From the NCBI GenBank assembly GCA_947593925.1, contig CANQDU010000001.1:1-64000 (forward strand): 64,000 bases of DNA. Direction: 5' to 3'. Below, piece after piece: positions 29,600-39,669 of this stretch. The stretch is from an uncultured Clostridia bacterium (GTDB lineage: Bacteria > Bacillota > Clostridia > Oscillospirales > JAAYOS01). The translations under genes and the position numbers were made by a program. Within the stretch, counting starts at the first letter, position 1, and each line of letters begins with the position of its first letter. The notes beneath the pieces are model-generated. The model saw nothing but the letters and a program-made list of their open reading frames with translations, made no database searches and had not been told where the DNA came from.

Positions 29600-30862
29600 A
29601 TGAGCAAGGTACTGGTCATCGGCTGCGGCGGAGTCGCCTCCGTCGCCATTCGCAAGTGCTGCACCGCGGACGACGTGTTCACCGACATGTGCATCGCGAG
29701 CCGCACTAAATCGAAGTGCGACGCGCTCGCGCGCGACCTTGAGGGCACCACCCGCACAAGGATAACCACCCGTCAGGTAGACGCGGACAACGTGGACGAG
29801 CTCGTCGCGCTGATAAGCGACTACCGTCCCGACCTCGTCATGAACATCGCGCTCCCCTATCAGGACCTCACGATAATGGACGCCTGCCTGAAGTGCGGCG
29901 TGAACTATATGGACACCGCAAACTACGAGCCGGAGGACACGAGCGACCCCGCCTGGCGCGCCGTCTACGAGAAGCGCTGCCGTAAGGCGGGATTTTCCGC
30001 CTACTTCGATTACAGCTGGCAGTGGGCGTACCGCGAGCGCTTCGAGAAGGCCGGGCTTGTCGCCCTGCTCGGCTGCGGCTTCGACCCCGGCGTAACACAG
30101 GCGTACTGCGCCTACGCAAAAAAGCACGAGTTTGACACGATAGACACCATCGACATTCTCGACTGCAACGGCGGCGACCACGGCTATCCGTTCGCAACAA
30201 ACTTCAACCCGGAGGTGAACCTCCGCGAGGTCAGCGCTCCCGGAAGCTACTGGGAGAACGGACGGTGGGTCGAGATACCCGCCATGTCGATAAAGCGCGA
30301 GTATGACTTCGACGGCGTCGGCATGAAGGATATGTACCTCCTCCACCACGAGGAGATAGAGTCCCTCGCCCTGAACATCCCGGAGGCACGGCGCATCCGC
30401 TTCTTTATGACCTTCGGACAGAGCTACCTCACCCACATGAAGTGCCTCGAAAACGTCGGTATGCTCTCCACCGAGCCGGTGATGTTTGAGGGGCGCGAGA
30501 TAGTGCCGATAAAGTTTCTGAAGGCTCTCCTGCCCGACCCCGCGAGCCTCGGCCCGCGCACCGTCGGCAAGACGAACATCGGCTGTATCTTCACCGGCAA
30601 GAAGGACGGCGCGGACAAGACCTACTACATCTACAACGTCTGCGACCATCAGGAGTGCTACCGCGAGGTGAAGAGTCAGGCGATAAGCTACACCACCGGC
30701 GTCCCCGCGATGTGCGGCGCGCTGATGCTGCTCACCGGAAAGTGGAACACCGTGGGCGTCCACACCGTCGAGGAGTTCGACCCCGACCCGTTCCTCGACG
30801 CGCTCGATAAATACGGCCTGCCGCGCCGTGAGAACAGAGCCCCCCGGCTCGTGGAGGACTGA
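29600..30862 (+). CDS. Carboxynorspermidine/carboxyspermidine dehydrogenase (saccharopine dehydrogenase family)
   Basis: MSKVLVIGCGGVASVAIRKCC Rossmann; followed by nspC-like gene. Confidence 0.85.
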   Translation: MSKVLVIGCGGVASVAIRKCCTADDVFTDMCIASRTKSKCDALARDLEGTTRTRITTRQVDADNVDELVALISDYRPDLVMNIALPYQDLTIMDACLKCGVNYMDTANYEPEDTSDPAWRAVYEKRCRKAGFSAYFDYSWQWAYRERFEKAGLVALLGCGFDPGVTQAYCAYAKKHEFDTIDTIDILDCNGGDHGYPFATNFNPEVNLREVSAPGSYWENGRWVEIPAMSIKREYDFDGVGMKDMYLLHHEEIESLALNIPEARRIRFFMTFGQSYLTHMKCLENVGMLSTEPVMFEGREIVPIKFLKALLPDPASLGPRTVGKTNIGCIFTGKKDGADKTYYIYNVCDHQECYREVKSQAISYTTGVPAMCGALMLLTGKWNTVGVHTVEEFDPDPFLDALDKYGLPRRENRAPRLVED

Positions 30863-30866
30863 CGTA

Positions 30867-33383
30867 ATGTCATACACCACCGAAGACCGCACCGCGCGTC
30901 CCGCCGCGTCCGTCTCCGCCGACCCGCTCGACGAATTCATCGAGCGCTGCCGCAGAGCTGTCCGCTCGGACGGGCGTTCCCCCGTCGAACGGCTTGCGGA
31001 AAGCTGTGACGACTTTATCGCGCTGTGCGGCGCTCACCCCGACATTCCGCGCCGTCTGCGCGCGCGGATAGCGGAAGAACGGCGCGCGGCGTCCGACGCG
31101 ACGCCGCAGGACGAGCCGCGCGGCGGCGCCTGCTCCGACGGTTTTGACACTCCGCCCGATGTAAGCGGCGGGGCCGACAGCGCTTTCGGCGCGTTCGACG
31201 CGCAGGACGACCCTGACGGCGAAGCGTTTCTCGACCTCTCCGTCTCCGGCGCACGGCGTTTCGGAGGACTCTCCGAACACGCCACCCCGGCCGAGATGCT
31301 CAAGTATCTTTTCAACAATCGCGACCCCGCCATTGCCGACCGGCGGGAGTACATCCTCTCCCTGCTCGAGGCGAGCTGGGACGAGTACGACATAGCTTCC
31401 TACTACAAACACGTCGCGCGGTATCTCGCGCGCGAATACGGCGAGCCGGGCGAGTACTACCCGTTCTCTCCCGCCGTCTCTGCCGAGGACGAACCGGAGC
31501 TGAAGGATCCAATGTATGAGACTGTGACGCGCGGCGGCGCGCATATGAGGGTCATGTTTGACCCGGAAGGATTTTCCGGCGAGGGGGATATGCGGCGCTA
31601 CTCGCAGGTGATGCGAATGGGCTACGTCGCCCTCAGCCACTACTCCTCCCGCTTCCTTTTCGCCCCGCAGGGGGAGACGGCGGCGGGCTTTTTCCGCGCG
31701 CTCGGCGAAGACATCATAAGGAACGTGCCCACGAAGAACGTGCGCGCCATGCGCGAGCTGCCCCTTCCGGAGACCGCACAGGAGATCGTCAGTCGCTTCG
31801 GGGACGCCGAGACCGTCCGCTGGATACTCGACCACATACATCTTCAGGTCGAGGCGCACGAGCGCAGCACCTCGCCGTGGGGATACGTTGACGGCGACAC
31901 GGCGGCGGGCGGAGTTCCCGGCCCGGACAAGCTCCTGCTGCAGTCGATGTCCTCCGCCGCCGCGATACGCGGCGCCGGCGGACTTGCGGCGGCGCGGGCT
32001 AGCCTCAAGCGCGCGGCGGCGCGCGAGGCCGCGGAGTTTTTCCGCGGCAGCTCGCGCGGCTCCGACGCGGCAATGGCCGCCTTTGAAGACGATATAAGCG
32101 GCGAACCGCCGCTCCCCTCCGGCGGAGACGCCGCGCGCGAGCCGCACTGGGCGGAGGCGGGACGGATATATCGCGGCGGCGAGAGCCGCCCCGCGTTCGC
32201 GGGGCTCCGCGGCGCCGACCCGTGGGATCTTTTCCGTGACCTCCCCACCCCCTGCTTCATACTCGACGAGGAGCGGATACGAGAAAACTGCGAACTGCTC
32301 CGGGGAATATCAGAGCGGAGCGGGTGCAAGCTGCTCCTCGCGCAGAAGGCCTTCTCGAACTACGACCTCTATCCCATGATGGCCCCCTACCTCTCCGGCA
32401 CGACCGCGAGCGGGCTCTACGAGGCGCGGCTCGGCCGCGAGGAGCTTCCCTCAAAGGAGGTACACGTCTACTCGCCCGCCTACCGTCCCGGCGAGATAGA
32501 CGAGATAATCCGATATGCCGACCACATTGTCTTCAACTCCCACCATGAGCTGCGGAACTACGCAAAGCGCGCGCACGACGCGGGCCTCAGCGTCGGCCTC
32601 CGCGTGAACCCGGAGTGCTCCACGCAGTCACAGGGCTCGCCCTACGACCCGTGCGGCACTCACAGCCGCCTCGGCGTGACGCGCGAGAACTTTGACCTCA
32701 CCGTGGACGGCGGCCTTCTCCGCTATGTCGACGGGCTGCATATCCACACCCTCTGCGAGCAGAATTCGGACGCGCTCGAGCTCACCCTCGCGGCGCTTGA
32801 GGAGAAGTTCGGCGACGTTCTGCGCCGCGTGAAATGGGTAAACCTCGGCGGCGGCCACCTCATAACAAAGCCCGGCTACGACATCGAGCGCTTTGAGCGC
32901 TGTGTAAGCCATTTGCGCGAGACCTACGGCGTGGAGGTTTACGCGGAGCCCGGCGAGGCGTGGGTGTATAACGCCGGCTACTTCGCCTCCCGCGTGCTCG
33001 ACGTCATTGACGACGGGCTCGACTGCATCGCCGTGCTCGACGCGAGCGCCGCCTGCCACACCCCCGACGTTATCGAGATGCCCTACAAGCCGCCGATGTA
33101 CAACGAGTCGGAGAACGGCGGGCCGGTGCGCTGCCGCTTCGGCGGGTGCAGCTGCCTCGCCTCGGACAGCTTCGGCAAGTACGACCTGAAGGTGCGGCCC
33201 GGGATAGGCGAGCTCGTCCTCTTCGGAGACATGGCGCAGTACACCACCTGCAAAACAAACACCTTCAACGGCATACCGCTCCCCTCTATATACCTCCTTC
33301 GCGGGGACGGGAGCATCGACACCCTCGCGGAGTTCGGCTATGACGACTTCCGCTGCCGGCTCGGACGCCGCAAGAACAGATAG
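30867..33383 (+). CDS. Fusion: ~430-aa uncharacterised N-terminal domain plus carboxynorspermidine decarboxylase (NspC-like)
   Basis: C-terminal half DLPTPCFILDEERIRENCELL...WVNLGGGHLITKPGYD...YAEPGEAWVYNAGYF; continuous ORF from ATG 30867 with ggagga RBS. Confidence 0.85.
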   Translation: MSYTTEDRTARPAASVSADPLDEFIERCRRAVRSDGRSPVERLAESCDDFIALCGAHPDIPRRLRARIAEERRAASDATPQDEPRGGACSDGFDTPPDVSGGADSAFGAFDAQDDPDGEAFLDLSVSGARRFGGLSEHATPAEMLKYLFNNRDPAIADRREYILSLLEASWDEYDIASYYKHVARYLAREYGEPGEYYPFSPAVSAEDEPELKDPMYETVTRGGAHMRVMFDPEGFSGEGDMRRYSQVMRMGYVALSHYSSRFLFAPQGETAAGFFRALGEDIIRNVPTKNVRAMRELPLPETAQEIVSRFGDAETVRWILDHIHLQVEAHERSTSPWGYVDGDTAAGGVPGPDKLLLQSMSSAAAIRGAGGLAAARASLKRAAAREAAEFFRGSSRGSDAAMAAFEDDISGEPPLPSGGDAAREPHWAEAGRIYRGGESRPAFAGLRGADPWDLFRDLPTPCFILDEERIRENCELLRGISERSGCKLLLAQKAFSNYDLYPMMAPYLSGTTASGLYEARLGREELPSKEVHVYSPAYRPGEIDEIIRYADHIVFNSHHELRNYAKRAHDAGLSVGLRVNPECSTQSQGSPYDPCGTHSRLGVTRENFDLTVDGGLLRYVDGLHIHTLCEQNSDALELTLAALEEKFGDVLRRVKWVNLGGGHLITKPGYDIERFERCVSHLRETYGVEVYAEPGEAWVYNAGYFASRVLDVIDDGLDCIAVLDASAACHTPDVIEMPYKPPMYNESENGGPVRCRFGGCSCLASDSFGKYDLKVRPGIGELVLFGDMAQYTTCKTNTFNGIPLPSIYLLRGDGSIDTLAEFGYDDFRCRLGRRKNR

Positions 33384-33483
33384 CGGCGCCAACAGATACA
33401 TATAAAACCGCGTCCGCCGCGGGACATTCCGTCCGGCGGGCGCGGACAAAACAAATATATAAAAATAATACGGAGGGGATCTT

Positions 33484-34428
33484 ATGACAGAGAAATACTT
33501 CAAAGGACGCACTCCGCGCGGCAAGGTAAGCACCTCCACGCACGAGCTCGTCGTCAAGTTCGGCCACCGCGCCGCGTTCGACGCATTCGCGGAGGCGGGC
33601 TTCGAGGCGCTCGACTACGGAATGTTCCACCTCCCGCCGGAGGGCGACCTCTTCGCCCGTGCCGACGAGGAAGCCTTTGCGGAGTATTTCCGCGAGGTGA
33701 AGAAGCTCGCGGACGAGCGCGGGCTGTGGATATACCAGTGCCACGCCCCGTTCCCGCTCAAGGTCTACGACGACGCGCGAGACCCCGCGCTGCTGAAGTG
33801 CGCGATACGCTCCATCTACGCCTCCGCGTACATGGAGTGTCCGTACATAGTCATCCATCCGGCGATGCACCCGAGCTTCATCTACGGCGGGAACCTCGAG
33901 GAGTGCCGCCGCTCCAACTTCGAGTTCTATGAGGCGATGTTCCCCGCTCTCCGCGACACCGGCGTGACCCTCTGCATCGAGAATATGTTCGCCTCCGACC
34001 CGGATACGCACAAGCTCGTGCCGACTACCTGCTCCTCCGCCGCGCAGATGATAGACTTCATCGACACTTTGAACGGCATGTGCGGCGAGAAGCGCTTTGC
34101 CGCGTGCCTTGACACCGGCCACGCCGCCATCTCCGGCAGCGGGCCCGCGAACATGCTCCGCGAGCTCGGCAAACGGACGGTCACGCTCCACGTCCATGAC
34201 AACGACGGGCTTTCCGACCGCCATCAGATACCCGGCATCGGCCGCCTCAACTGGGAGGAGTTCCGCCGCGCCATGAGCGACGTCGGCTACTCGGGCACGT
34301 TCAACTTCGAGGCGGACACCTTCTACAACCAGTGGCATAGCCCGATCTACGACTACGGCGTCGCGAAGGCCGCGGCCGCCACTCTGTGCGCCGTGGGAAA
34401 GTCGCTTCTACACTTTCGCGGGGAATAG
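33484..34428 (+). CDS. TIM-barrel sugar phosphate isomerase/epimerase (AP endonuclease family 2)
   Basis: CIENMFASDP, CLDTGHAAISG, TLHVHDNDGLSDRHQIPGIGRLNWEEF. Confidence 0.85.
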   Translation: MTEKYFKGRTPRGKVSTSTHELVVKFGHRAAFDAFAEAGFEALDYGMFHLPPEGDLFARADEEAFAEYFREVKKLADERGLWIYQCHAPFPLKVYDDARDPALLKCAIRSIYASAYMECPYIVIHPAMHPSFIYGGNLEECRRSNFEFYEAMFPALRDTGVTLCIENMFASDPDTHKLVPTTCSSAAQMIDFIDTLNGMCGEKRFAACLDTGHAAISGSGPANMLRELGKRTVTLHVHDNDGLSDRHQIPGIGRLNWEEFRRAMSDVGYSGTFNFEADTFYNQWHSPIYDYGVAKAAAATLCAVGKSLLHFRGE

Positions 34429-34512
34429 TTCAGAGCCGCATTCTCTGCGAGACTAAGAAACAACGGAGCCGATACGCTTTGCGTACCGGCTCCGGTTTTC
34501 TGCGCCGTGAGA

Positions 34513-34923
34513 TCACGGCACGTTCTTTTCAAGAAGGTCTTTCAGCGTGATATTTCCGAAGAAGTCGTCTATCATCTCGTAGAATTTTTTCCACATGGCG
34601 AGCGTCCTGCACTCCGCCGCTCTCGGGCACGGCTCCGCTCCGCTCTTCAGGCAGGCCACCGGCGCGAGGTCTCCTTCGGTGAGCCGCAGTACGTCGACGA
34701 CGGCTATACTGCCCGGCTCTCCCGTGAAGCGGTATCCGCCTCCCTTGCCGTGGACGCCTTCGACGTACCCCGCCGCGACGAGCGAAGGCAGTATCCGCTC
34801 GATGTATTTGAGGGATATTCCCTGCCTTTCCGCGACCTCCTTCATCGGAACGTAGCCGCTCTCCCGCCGCTCGGCAAGGTCGAGCAGGACACGGAGCGCG
34901 TACCGCCCCCTCGTGGAAATCAT
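34513..34923 (-). CDS. Rrf2-family transcriptional regulator (IscR/CymR-like)
   Basis: MISTRGRYALRVLLDLAERRESGYVPMKEVAERQGISLKYIERIL; three Cys ACLKSGAEPCPRAAECRTL. Confidence 0.92.
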   Translation of the reverse strand: MISTRGRYALRVLLDLAERRESGYVPMKEVAERQGISLKYIERILPSLVAAGYVEGVHGKGGGYRFTGEPGSIAVVDVLRLTEGDLAPVACLKSGAEPCPRAAECRTLAMWKKFYEMIDDFFGNITLKDLLEKNVP

Positions 34924-34984
34924 CGCCAATGCTTTTTCTCCTTCCGTCACAGTCGGTACGAAGCTCTCTCCTCGCGCCGAAATT

Positions 34985-36268
34985 TTACTTTACCGCCGCG
35001 AAGCCCTTCTCGAGGTCTGCTATGAGGTCGTCGATATGCTCCGTTCCTATCGACAGGCGTATCGTGTTCGGCTTTATGTCCTGATCCGCAAGCTCCTCCT
35101 CGGAGAGCTGGCTGTGCGTCGTGGTCGCCGGGTGTATGACGAGACTCTTGACGTCCGCGACGTTTGCAAGCAGCGAGAATATCTCAAGGCTGTCTATGAA
35201 CTTGTGCGCCTCCTTCACGCCGCCCTTTATCTCGAAGGTGAAGATCGAGCCGCCGCCGTTCGGGAAATACTTCTCGTACAGCGCGTGGTCCGGGTGATCC
35301 GAAAGCGACGGATGGTTCACCTTCTCCACAAGCGGATGGCGCGCGAGGTAGTCCACGACCTTCAGAGTGTTCTCGACGTGGCGCTCGACGCGAAGCGACA
35401 GCGTCTCTATGCCCTGAAGCAGCAGGAACGCCGCGAACGGCGAAATAGTCGCGCCGGTGTCACGCAGAAGTATGGCGCGGATGTAGGTCGCAAACGCCGC
35501 CGGACCCACCGCGTCCGCAAACGAGATGCCGTGATAGCTGGGGTTCGGGTCCGCGATGGCGGGATACTTCCCGCTCGCCTTCCAGTCGAACCTGCCGCCG
35601 TCAACGATTATGCCGCCGAGCGTCGTGCCGTGTCCGCCGAGAAACTTCGTCGCGGAGTGGACGACGATGTCCGCGCCGTGCTCTATCGGGCGGATGAGAT
35701 ACGGCGTACCGAACGTGTTGTCCACGACGAGCGGCAGACCGTGCCTGTGCGCGAGCTCCGCGAGCGCGTCGATGTCCGGGATGTCGCTGTTCGGATTGCC
35801 CAGCGTCTCTATGTATATCGCGCGGGTGTTCTCCCGGATAGCCGCCTCAACCTCCCCGAGGTCGTGGATATTGACAAATGTGGCGGTTATGCCGAAGTGC
35901 GGAAGGGTGTGTTCAAGGAGGTTGTAGCTGCCGCCGTAGATGGTCTTCTGCGCCACGAAGTGACCTCCGTTCTGACCGAGGGCTTCGAGCGTATAGGTTA
36001 TCGCCGCCGCGCCGGAAGCAAGCGCCAGCGCCGCGACGCCGCCCTCGAGCGCCGCCACGCGCTTCTCGAGCACGTCCTGCGTGGAGTTGGTGAGGCGCCC
36101 GTAGATGTTTCCGGCGTCCGCGAGGCCGAAGCGCGCCGCGGCGTGCTCGCAGTTGTGGAAGACGTAAGAGGTCGTGGCGTATATCGGCACCGCGCGCGCG
36201 TCGGTGGCGGGGTCGGGCTGTTCCTGACCCACATGGAGCTGCAAAGTTTCAAATTTGTATTCAGACAT
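34985..36268 (-). CDS. metY: O-acetylhomoserine aminocarboxypropyltransferase
   Basis: FETLQLHVGQEQPDPATDARAVPIYATTSYVF; SATKFLGGHGTTLGG. Confidence 0.93.
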   Translation of the reverse strand: MSEYKFETLQLHVGQEQPDPATDARAVPIYATTSYVFHNCEHAAARFGLADAGNIYGRLTNSTQDVLEKRVAALEGGVAALALASGAAAITYTLEALGQNGGHFVAQKTIYGGSYNLLEHTLPHFGITATFVNIHDLGEVEAAIRENTRAIYIETLGNPNSDIPDIDALAELAHRHGLPLVVDNTFGTPYLIRPIEHGADIVVHSATKFLGGHGTTLGGIIVDGGRFDWKASGKYPAIADPNPSYHGISFADAVGPAAFATYIRAILLRDTGATISPFAAFLLLQGIETLSLRVERHVENTLKVVDYLARHPLVEKVNHPSLSDHPDHALYEKYFPNGGGSIFTFEIKGGVKEAHKFIDSLEIFSLLANVADVKSLVIHPATTTHSQLSEEELADQDIKPNTIRLSIGTEHIDDLIADLEKGFAAVK

Positions 36269-36458
36269 AACGGATTTCCTTTCAAATGTGTATAGTCGGA
36301 CAAACGGTCAAACTTCGTTCCGCGTGTCCCTCACATTCGCCCGAACCGGAAATTCCGCCGGACAAGCTCTTCAAAAATAGCTGTCATCGTCCGCCTCCTG
36401 CAAAAAACGGGGAAAATCGCAAGGCCGCTCGACGCCGCCGAGCATTGCGTTCCGACCT

Positions 36459-36509
36459 ACCTACCAAATAGGTTGGTTAAATCCTACCACTTCATTTCCC
36501 GTTTGTCAA
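36459..36509 (-). promoter_or_regulatory. metY promoter TTGACA-17-TAGGAT followed by palindrome ACCTATTTGGTAGGT
   Basis: Minus strand ttgacaaacgggaaatgaagtggtaggatttaaccAACCTATTTGGTAGGTagg. Confidence 0.65.
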
Positions 36510-36574
36510 GAGAAAATTTGAAGCGGGACGGCGCACCGCCGTCCCGCTCCGTTATCTTTCCGGACACCCGCCGC

Positions 36575-37120
36575 TCACTTCAGCAGTTCGAGGTACTCCG
36601 CACCTATCGGCATATCCGCCATGTTCCTTGCGCGGTGCTCCGCGAGGACGTTCATGTCCGCATCTATGATGAAGTACGCCGGCAGCTGGAACTCGTTGCC
36701 CTCATACTCGCCGTGCACGAGACCCGCGGCCTTTCCGCGCTCCATCTTCTCGGCGAACTTCGCCTGCATCTCGTCGGTCATACCGTCGCGCATACCCTCG
36801 TAGCCCTCGGCGGCCTTCACGTCGTAGATGGGATACAGCTTCTGCTCGGGGTCGCTTATCAGCTTGAACGGTATGCCCTGCGCGTCGATGCCCTTCGCGA
36901 GTATCTCCGGCTTGCTCTGGAGAACGACGAGTATCTGCGCGTCCCGCGCGGTGAACTTACCGTACTCCTTTGCGAGGTCCATCAGGTCGACCTGACAGCT
37001 CGTGCATCCGTAGTAGCGCAGGAATATAAGGAAGGTCGTTTTCGCCTTCTTTACCTCCTCGCTGAGCACAAGCCCCTGCTCGGACGCCGTATCGAACGTA
37101 AAATCAACAGCTTTTTCCAT
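36575..37120 (-). CDS. Peroxiredoxin-like (AhpC/TSA) protein
   Basis: FLRYYGCTSCQVDLMDLAKEYGKF; thioredoxin fold features. Confidence 0.8.
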   Translation of the reverse strand: MEKAVDFTFDTASEQGLVLSEEVKKAKTTFLIFLRYYGCTSCQVDLMDLAKEYGKFTARDAQILVVLQSKPEILAKGIDAQGIPFKLISDPEQKLYPIYDVKAAEGYEGMRDGMTDEMQAKFAEKMERGKAAGLVHGEYEGNEFQLPAYFIIDADMNVLAEHRARNMADMPIGAEYLELLK

Positions 37121-37229
37121 TTTGTACCGCTCCTTTCCGGGTGTTGCCCTTTTGTCGTATCATAGCACACTTTGCCGCCGCGGGCAAGTGCTCTGCCGCG
37201 TCTCTCCTAAAAATCCCTTTTTTACAGGG

Positions 37230-37258
37230 GAATATGACGATAATTACTGTGGATACTA
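37230..37258 (+). promoter_or_regulatory. Sigma-G/F-like promoter of spoVT (GAATA-17-GATACTA)
   Basis: ggGAATAtgacgataattactgtgGATACTAta upstream of spoVT. Confidence 0.6.
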
Positions 37259-37287
37259 TATTCGACCGCAGTAAAGGAGGAATTTTT

Positions 37288-37827
37288 ATGAAAGCAACCG
37301 GCATAGTCCGGCGGATCGACGACCTCGGCAGAGTCGTCATACCCAAGGAGATACGCAGGACCATGCGCATCCGCGAGGGCGACTCGCTTGAAATATACAC
37401 CGACAAGGACGGCGAAGTCATCTTCAAGAAGTATTCGCCCATGGGCGAGCTCAACTCGTTTGCGGCGCAGCTCTGCGAAACGCTCGCGAAGACGACCGGC
37501 GCTTCCTGCGCCGTCTGCGACCGCGACACCGTTATCGCCGCCGCTGGCGACTGCCGCCGCGAGGTCTACGAGAAGCGGATAAGCGAGGAGCTCGAGGCGC
37601 TGATGGAGGCGCGTCAGCTTTACAGCCGCCGTCAGGGGACGAGCGACGTCACGCTCGTCGAGGGCGCCGGCCCCGTCGTCGAGGTGGCGGCGCCGATACT
37701 CGCGGAGGGCGACGTGAGCGGATGCGTCGTGTTCCTCGCGGGCGAGGGAAGCGAGCCGATGGGCGACACGGAGCATAAGCTCGCCCAGACGGTCGCGGGC
37801 TTCCTCGGCCGCCAGATGGAGGGCTGA
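37288..37827 (+). CDS. spoVT: Stage V sporulation protein T (AbrB family + GAF-like)
   Basis: MKATGIVRRIDDLGRVVIPKEIRRTMRIREGDSLEIYTD; aaaggagg RBS. Confidence 0.95.
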   Translation: MKATGIVRRIDDLGRVVIPKEIRRTMRIREGDSLEIYTDKDGEVIFKKYSPMGELNSFAAQLCETLAKTTGASCAVCDRDTVIAAAGDCRREVYEKRISEELEALMEARQLYSRRQGTSDVTLVEGAGPVVEVAAPILAEGDVSGCVVFLAGEGSEPMGDTEHKLAQTVAGFLGRQMEG

Positions 37828-37924
37828 AGCCTCTCCGAGGGGCGGCGCGCGGACGGCGGCCGCCCCTCGTTCCCTTTTTCAGCCGATTTTTCTTCCTCAC
37901 CCCCAAACTTTTTGCAAAAAAGAC

Positions 37925-37953
37925 TTGCCAAAATTTCTCTGCGGTGCTATAAT
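37925..37953 (+). promoter_or_regulatory. rimP-nusA-infB operon promoter TTGCCA-17-TATAAT
   Basis: Motif reading. Confidence 0.65.
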
Positions 37954-38052
37954 CATCTTAGTTCATCGTCAGTATATCATTTCACGGTCACGGAGTGGGT
38001 TTTCCCACTCTTTCTTATTGACCGAACGGAAAAAGCTGTTTTGGGAGGAACC

Positions 38053-38547
38053 ATGGGCAAGGTGACCGACGCCGTCCGTGCGCTCGCCGCCCCTCTCTGC
38101 GAGGAGCGCGGCCTGATGCTCTGGGACGTGCGGTTCGAGAAGCTGGGCGGAACGAACACCCTAAGCGTATTCGTTGACAGTGACGACGGCGCGGATATTG
38201 ACGACTGCGAGGCGGTAAGCCGCGCGCTCGAAGCTCTGCTTGACGGCGAGCCCGACCTTATCGACGGCGCGTATTCGCTCGAGGTCTCCACTCCCGGCAT
38301 GGAGCGGCGGCTCGAACGGCCGGAGCACTTTCTCTTCTGCCTCGGCGAGCGTACGGAGGTAAAGACCTACGAGCCGCGCGACGGGAAGAAGACCTTCTTC
38401 GGCATACTCTCCGCCTACGATGAGGCGGAAAGCCGCTTTTCCCTTGAGGATGAGGAGAGCGGCGAGACTCTGGATTTCACCCTCGGCGAGGTGTCGCGAG
38501 TGCGCCTCAGCCCGGATTTCTCAGTCTATTTTAAGGGGGAACTCTGA
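38053..38547 (+). CDS. rimP: Ribosome maturation factor RimP
   Basis: LMLWDVRFEKLGGTNTLSVFVDSDDGADIDDCEAVSRALE; precedes nusA. Confidence 0.93.
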   Translation: MGKVTDAVRALAAPLCEERGLMLWDVRFEKLGGTNTLSVFVDSDDGADIDDCEAVSRALEALLDGEPDLIDGAYSLEVSTPGMERRLERPEHFLFCLGERTEVKTYEPRDGKKTFFGILSAYDEAESRFSLEDEESGETLDFTLGEVSRVRLSPDFSVYFKGEL

Positions 38548-38549
38548 AA

Positions 38550-39605
38550 ATGAACACGGAATTTTTTGACGCGATAGCAGACATAGAGCGTGAAAAGGGC
38601 ATACCTCAGGACTACATGCTCGACCGCATCGCGCAGGCGCTCACCGCCGCCTACCGCCGCTCCGCCGGCGTTGACGGCGAGAACGTCACCGTCATACCCG
38701 ACCCCGAGACCAAAACGATATCCATGTACGTCACCTACGGCGTCGTCGCGGACATCGAGGATCTTGACGAGCCGGACGCGCAGCTCACCCTCGACGAGGC
38801 GCGCGCCATCGACCCCGACGCGGAGGTCGGCGGCGTCGTCCGGAAGTACATCGACGTGTCCAAGCTCGGCCGCATCGCCGCCCAGACCGCAAAGCAGGTC
38901 ATCATCCAGGGCATACGCGAGGCGGAGCGCGGCATGGTCCTCCGCGAGTATGAGAGCCGCCTGCACGAGCTCGTCACCGGCACCGTCCAGCGGATAAATC
39001 CCCGCAACGGCAACGCATTCCTCGACATCGGCGCGACTAAGGACGGCGCCGTTGACGCCGTCCTGCCCCCCACCGAGCAGATACAGGGCGAGGAAATTCA
39101 CGAGGGCGACCGCATAAAGGTCTACGTCGTCGAGGCGCGCAGCACCTCGCGCGGCCCGCAGGTCATGGTCTCGAGGACGCACCCGGGCCTTGTCAAGCGT
39201 CTCTTCGAGCTCGAGGTGCCGGAGATACACGACGGCACGGTCGAGATAAAGAGCATCGCCCGCGAGGCGGGCAGCCGCACGAAGATAGCCGTCGCGGCAA
39301 ACGACCCGAACGTTGACCCGATAGGCTCCTGCGTCGGTCCGAGGGGCGCGCGCGTCGAGCGGATAGTCGATGAGCTCGCGGGCGAGAAGATAGACATCAT
39401 CAAGTACAGCGACTCGCCCGACCTCTACGTCGCGGCGGCGCTCAGCCCGGCGGAGGTCGTGTCGGTCGATCTGCTTGAGGACGGCAAGAGCTGTCAGGTT
39501 CTTGTCCCGGCTGACCAGCTGTCGCTCGCGATAGGCAAGGAGGGGCAGAACGCCCGCCTCGTTGCGCGGCTGACCGGCTTCAAGATAGACATCAAGCCGG
39601 TGTAA
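38550..39605 (+). CDS. nusA: Transcription termination/antitermination factor NusA
   Basis: [14 protein letters not shown]-like [29 protein letters not shown]1/KH layout. Confidence 0.97.
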   Translation: MNTEFFDAIADIEREKGIPQDYMLDRIAQALTAAYRRSAGVDGENVTVIPDPETKTISMYVTYGVVADIEDLDEPDAQLTLDEARAIDPDAEVGGVVRKYIDVSKLGRIAAQTAKQVIIQGIREAERGMVLREYESRLHELVTGTVQRINPRNGNAFLDIGATKDGAVDAVLPPTEQIQGEEIHEGDRIKVYVVEARSTSRGPQVMVSRTHPGLVKRLFELEVPEIHDGTVEIKSIAREAGSRTKIAVAANDPNVDPIGSCVGPRGARVERIVDELAGEKIDIIKYSDSPDLYVAAALSPAEVVSVDLLEDGKSCQVLVPADQLSLAIGKEGQNARLVARLTGFKIDIKPV

Positions 39606-39669
39606 CATTCACTTTCTGTTCAACTCACAGCAATTTCAAGTATAACGACCGGATAAGCGGAGGAAAGCA

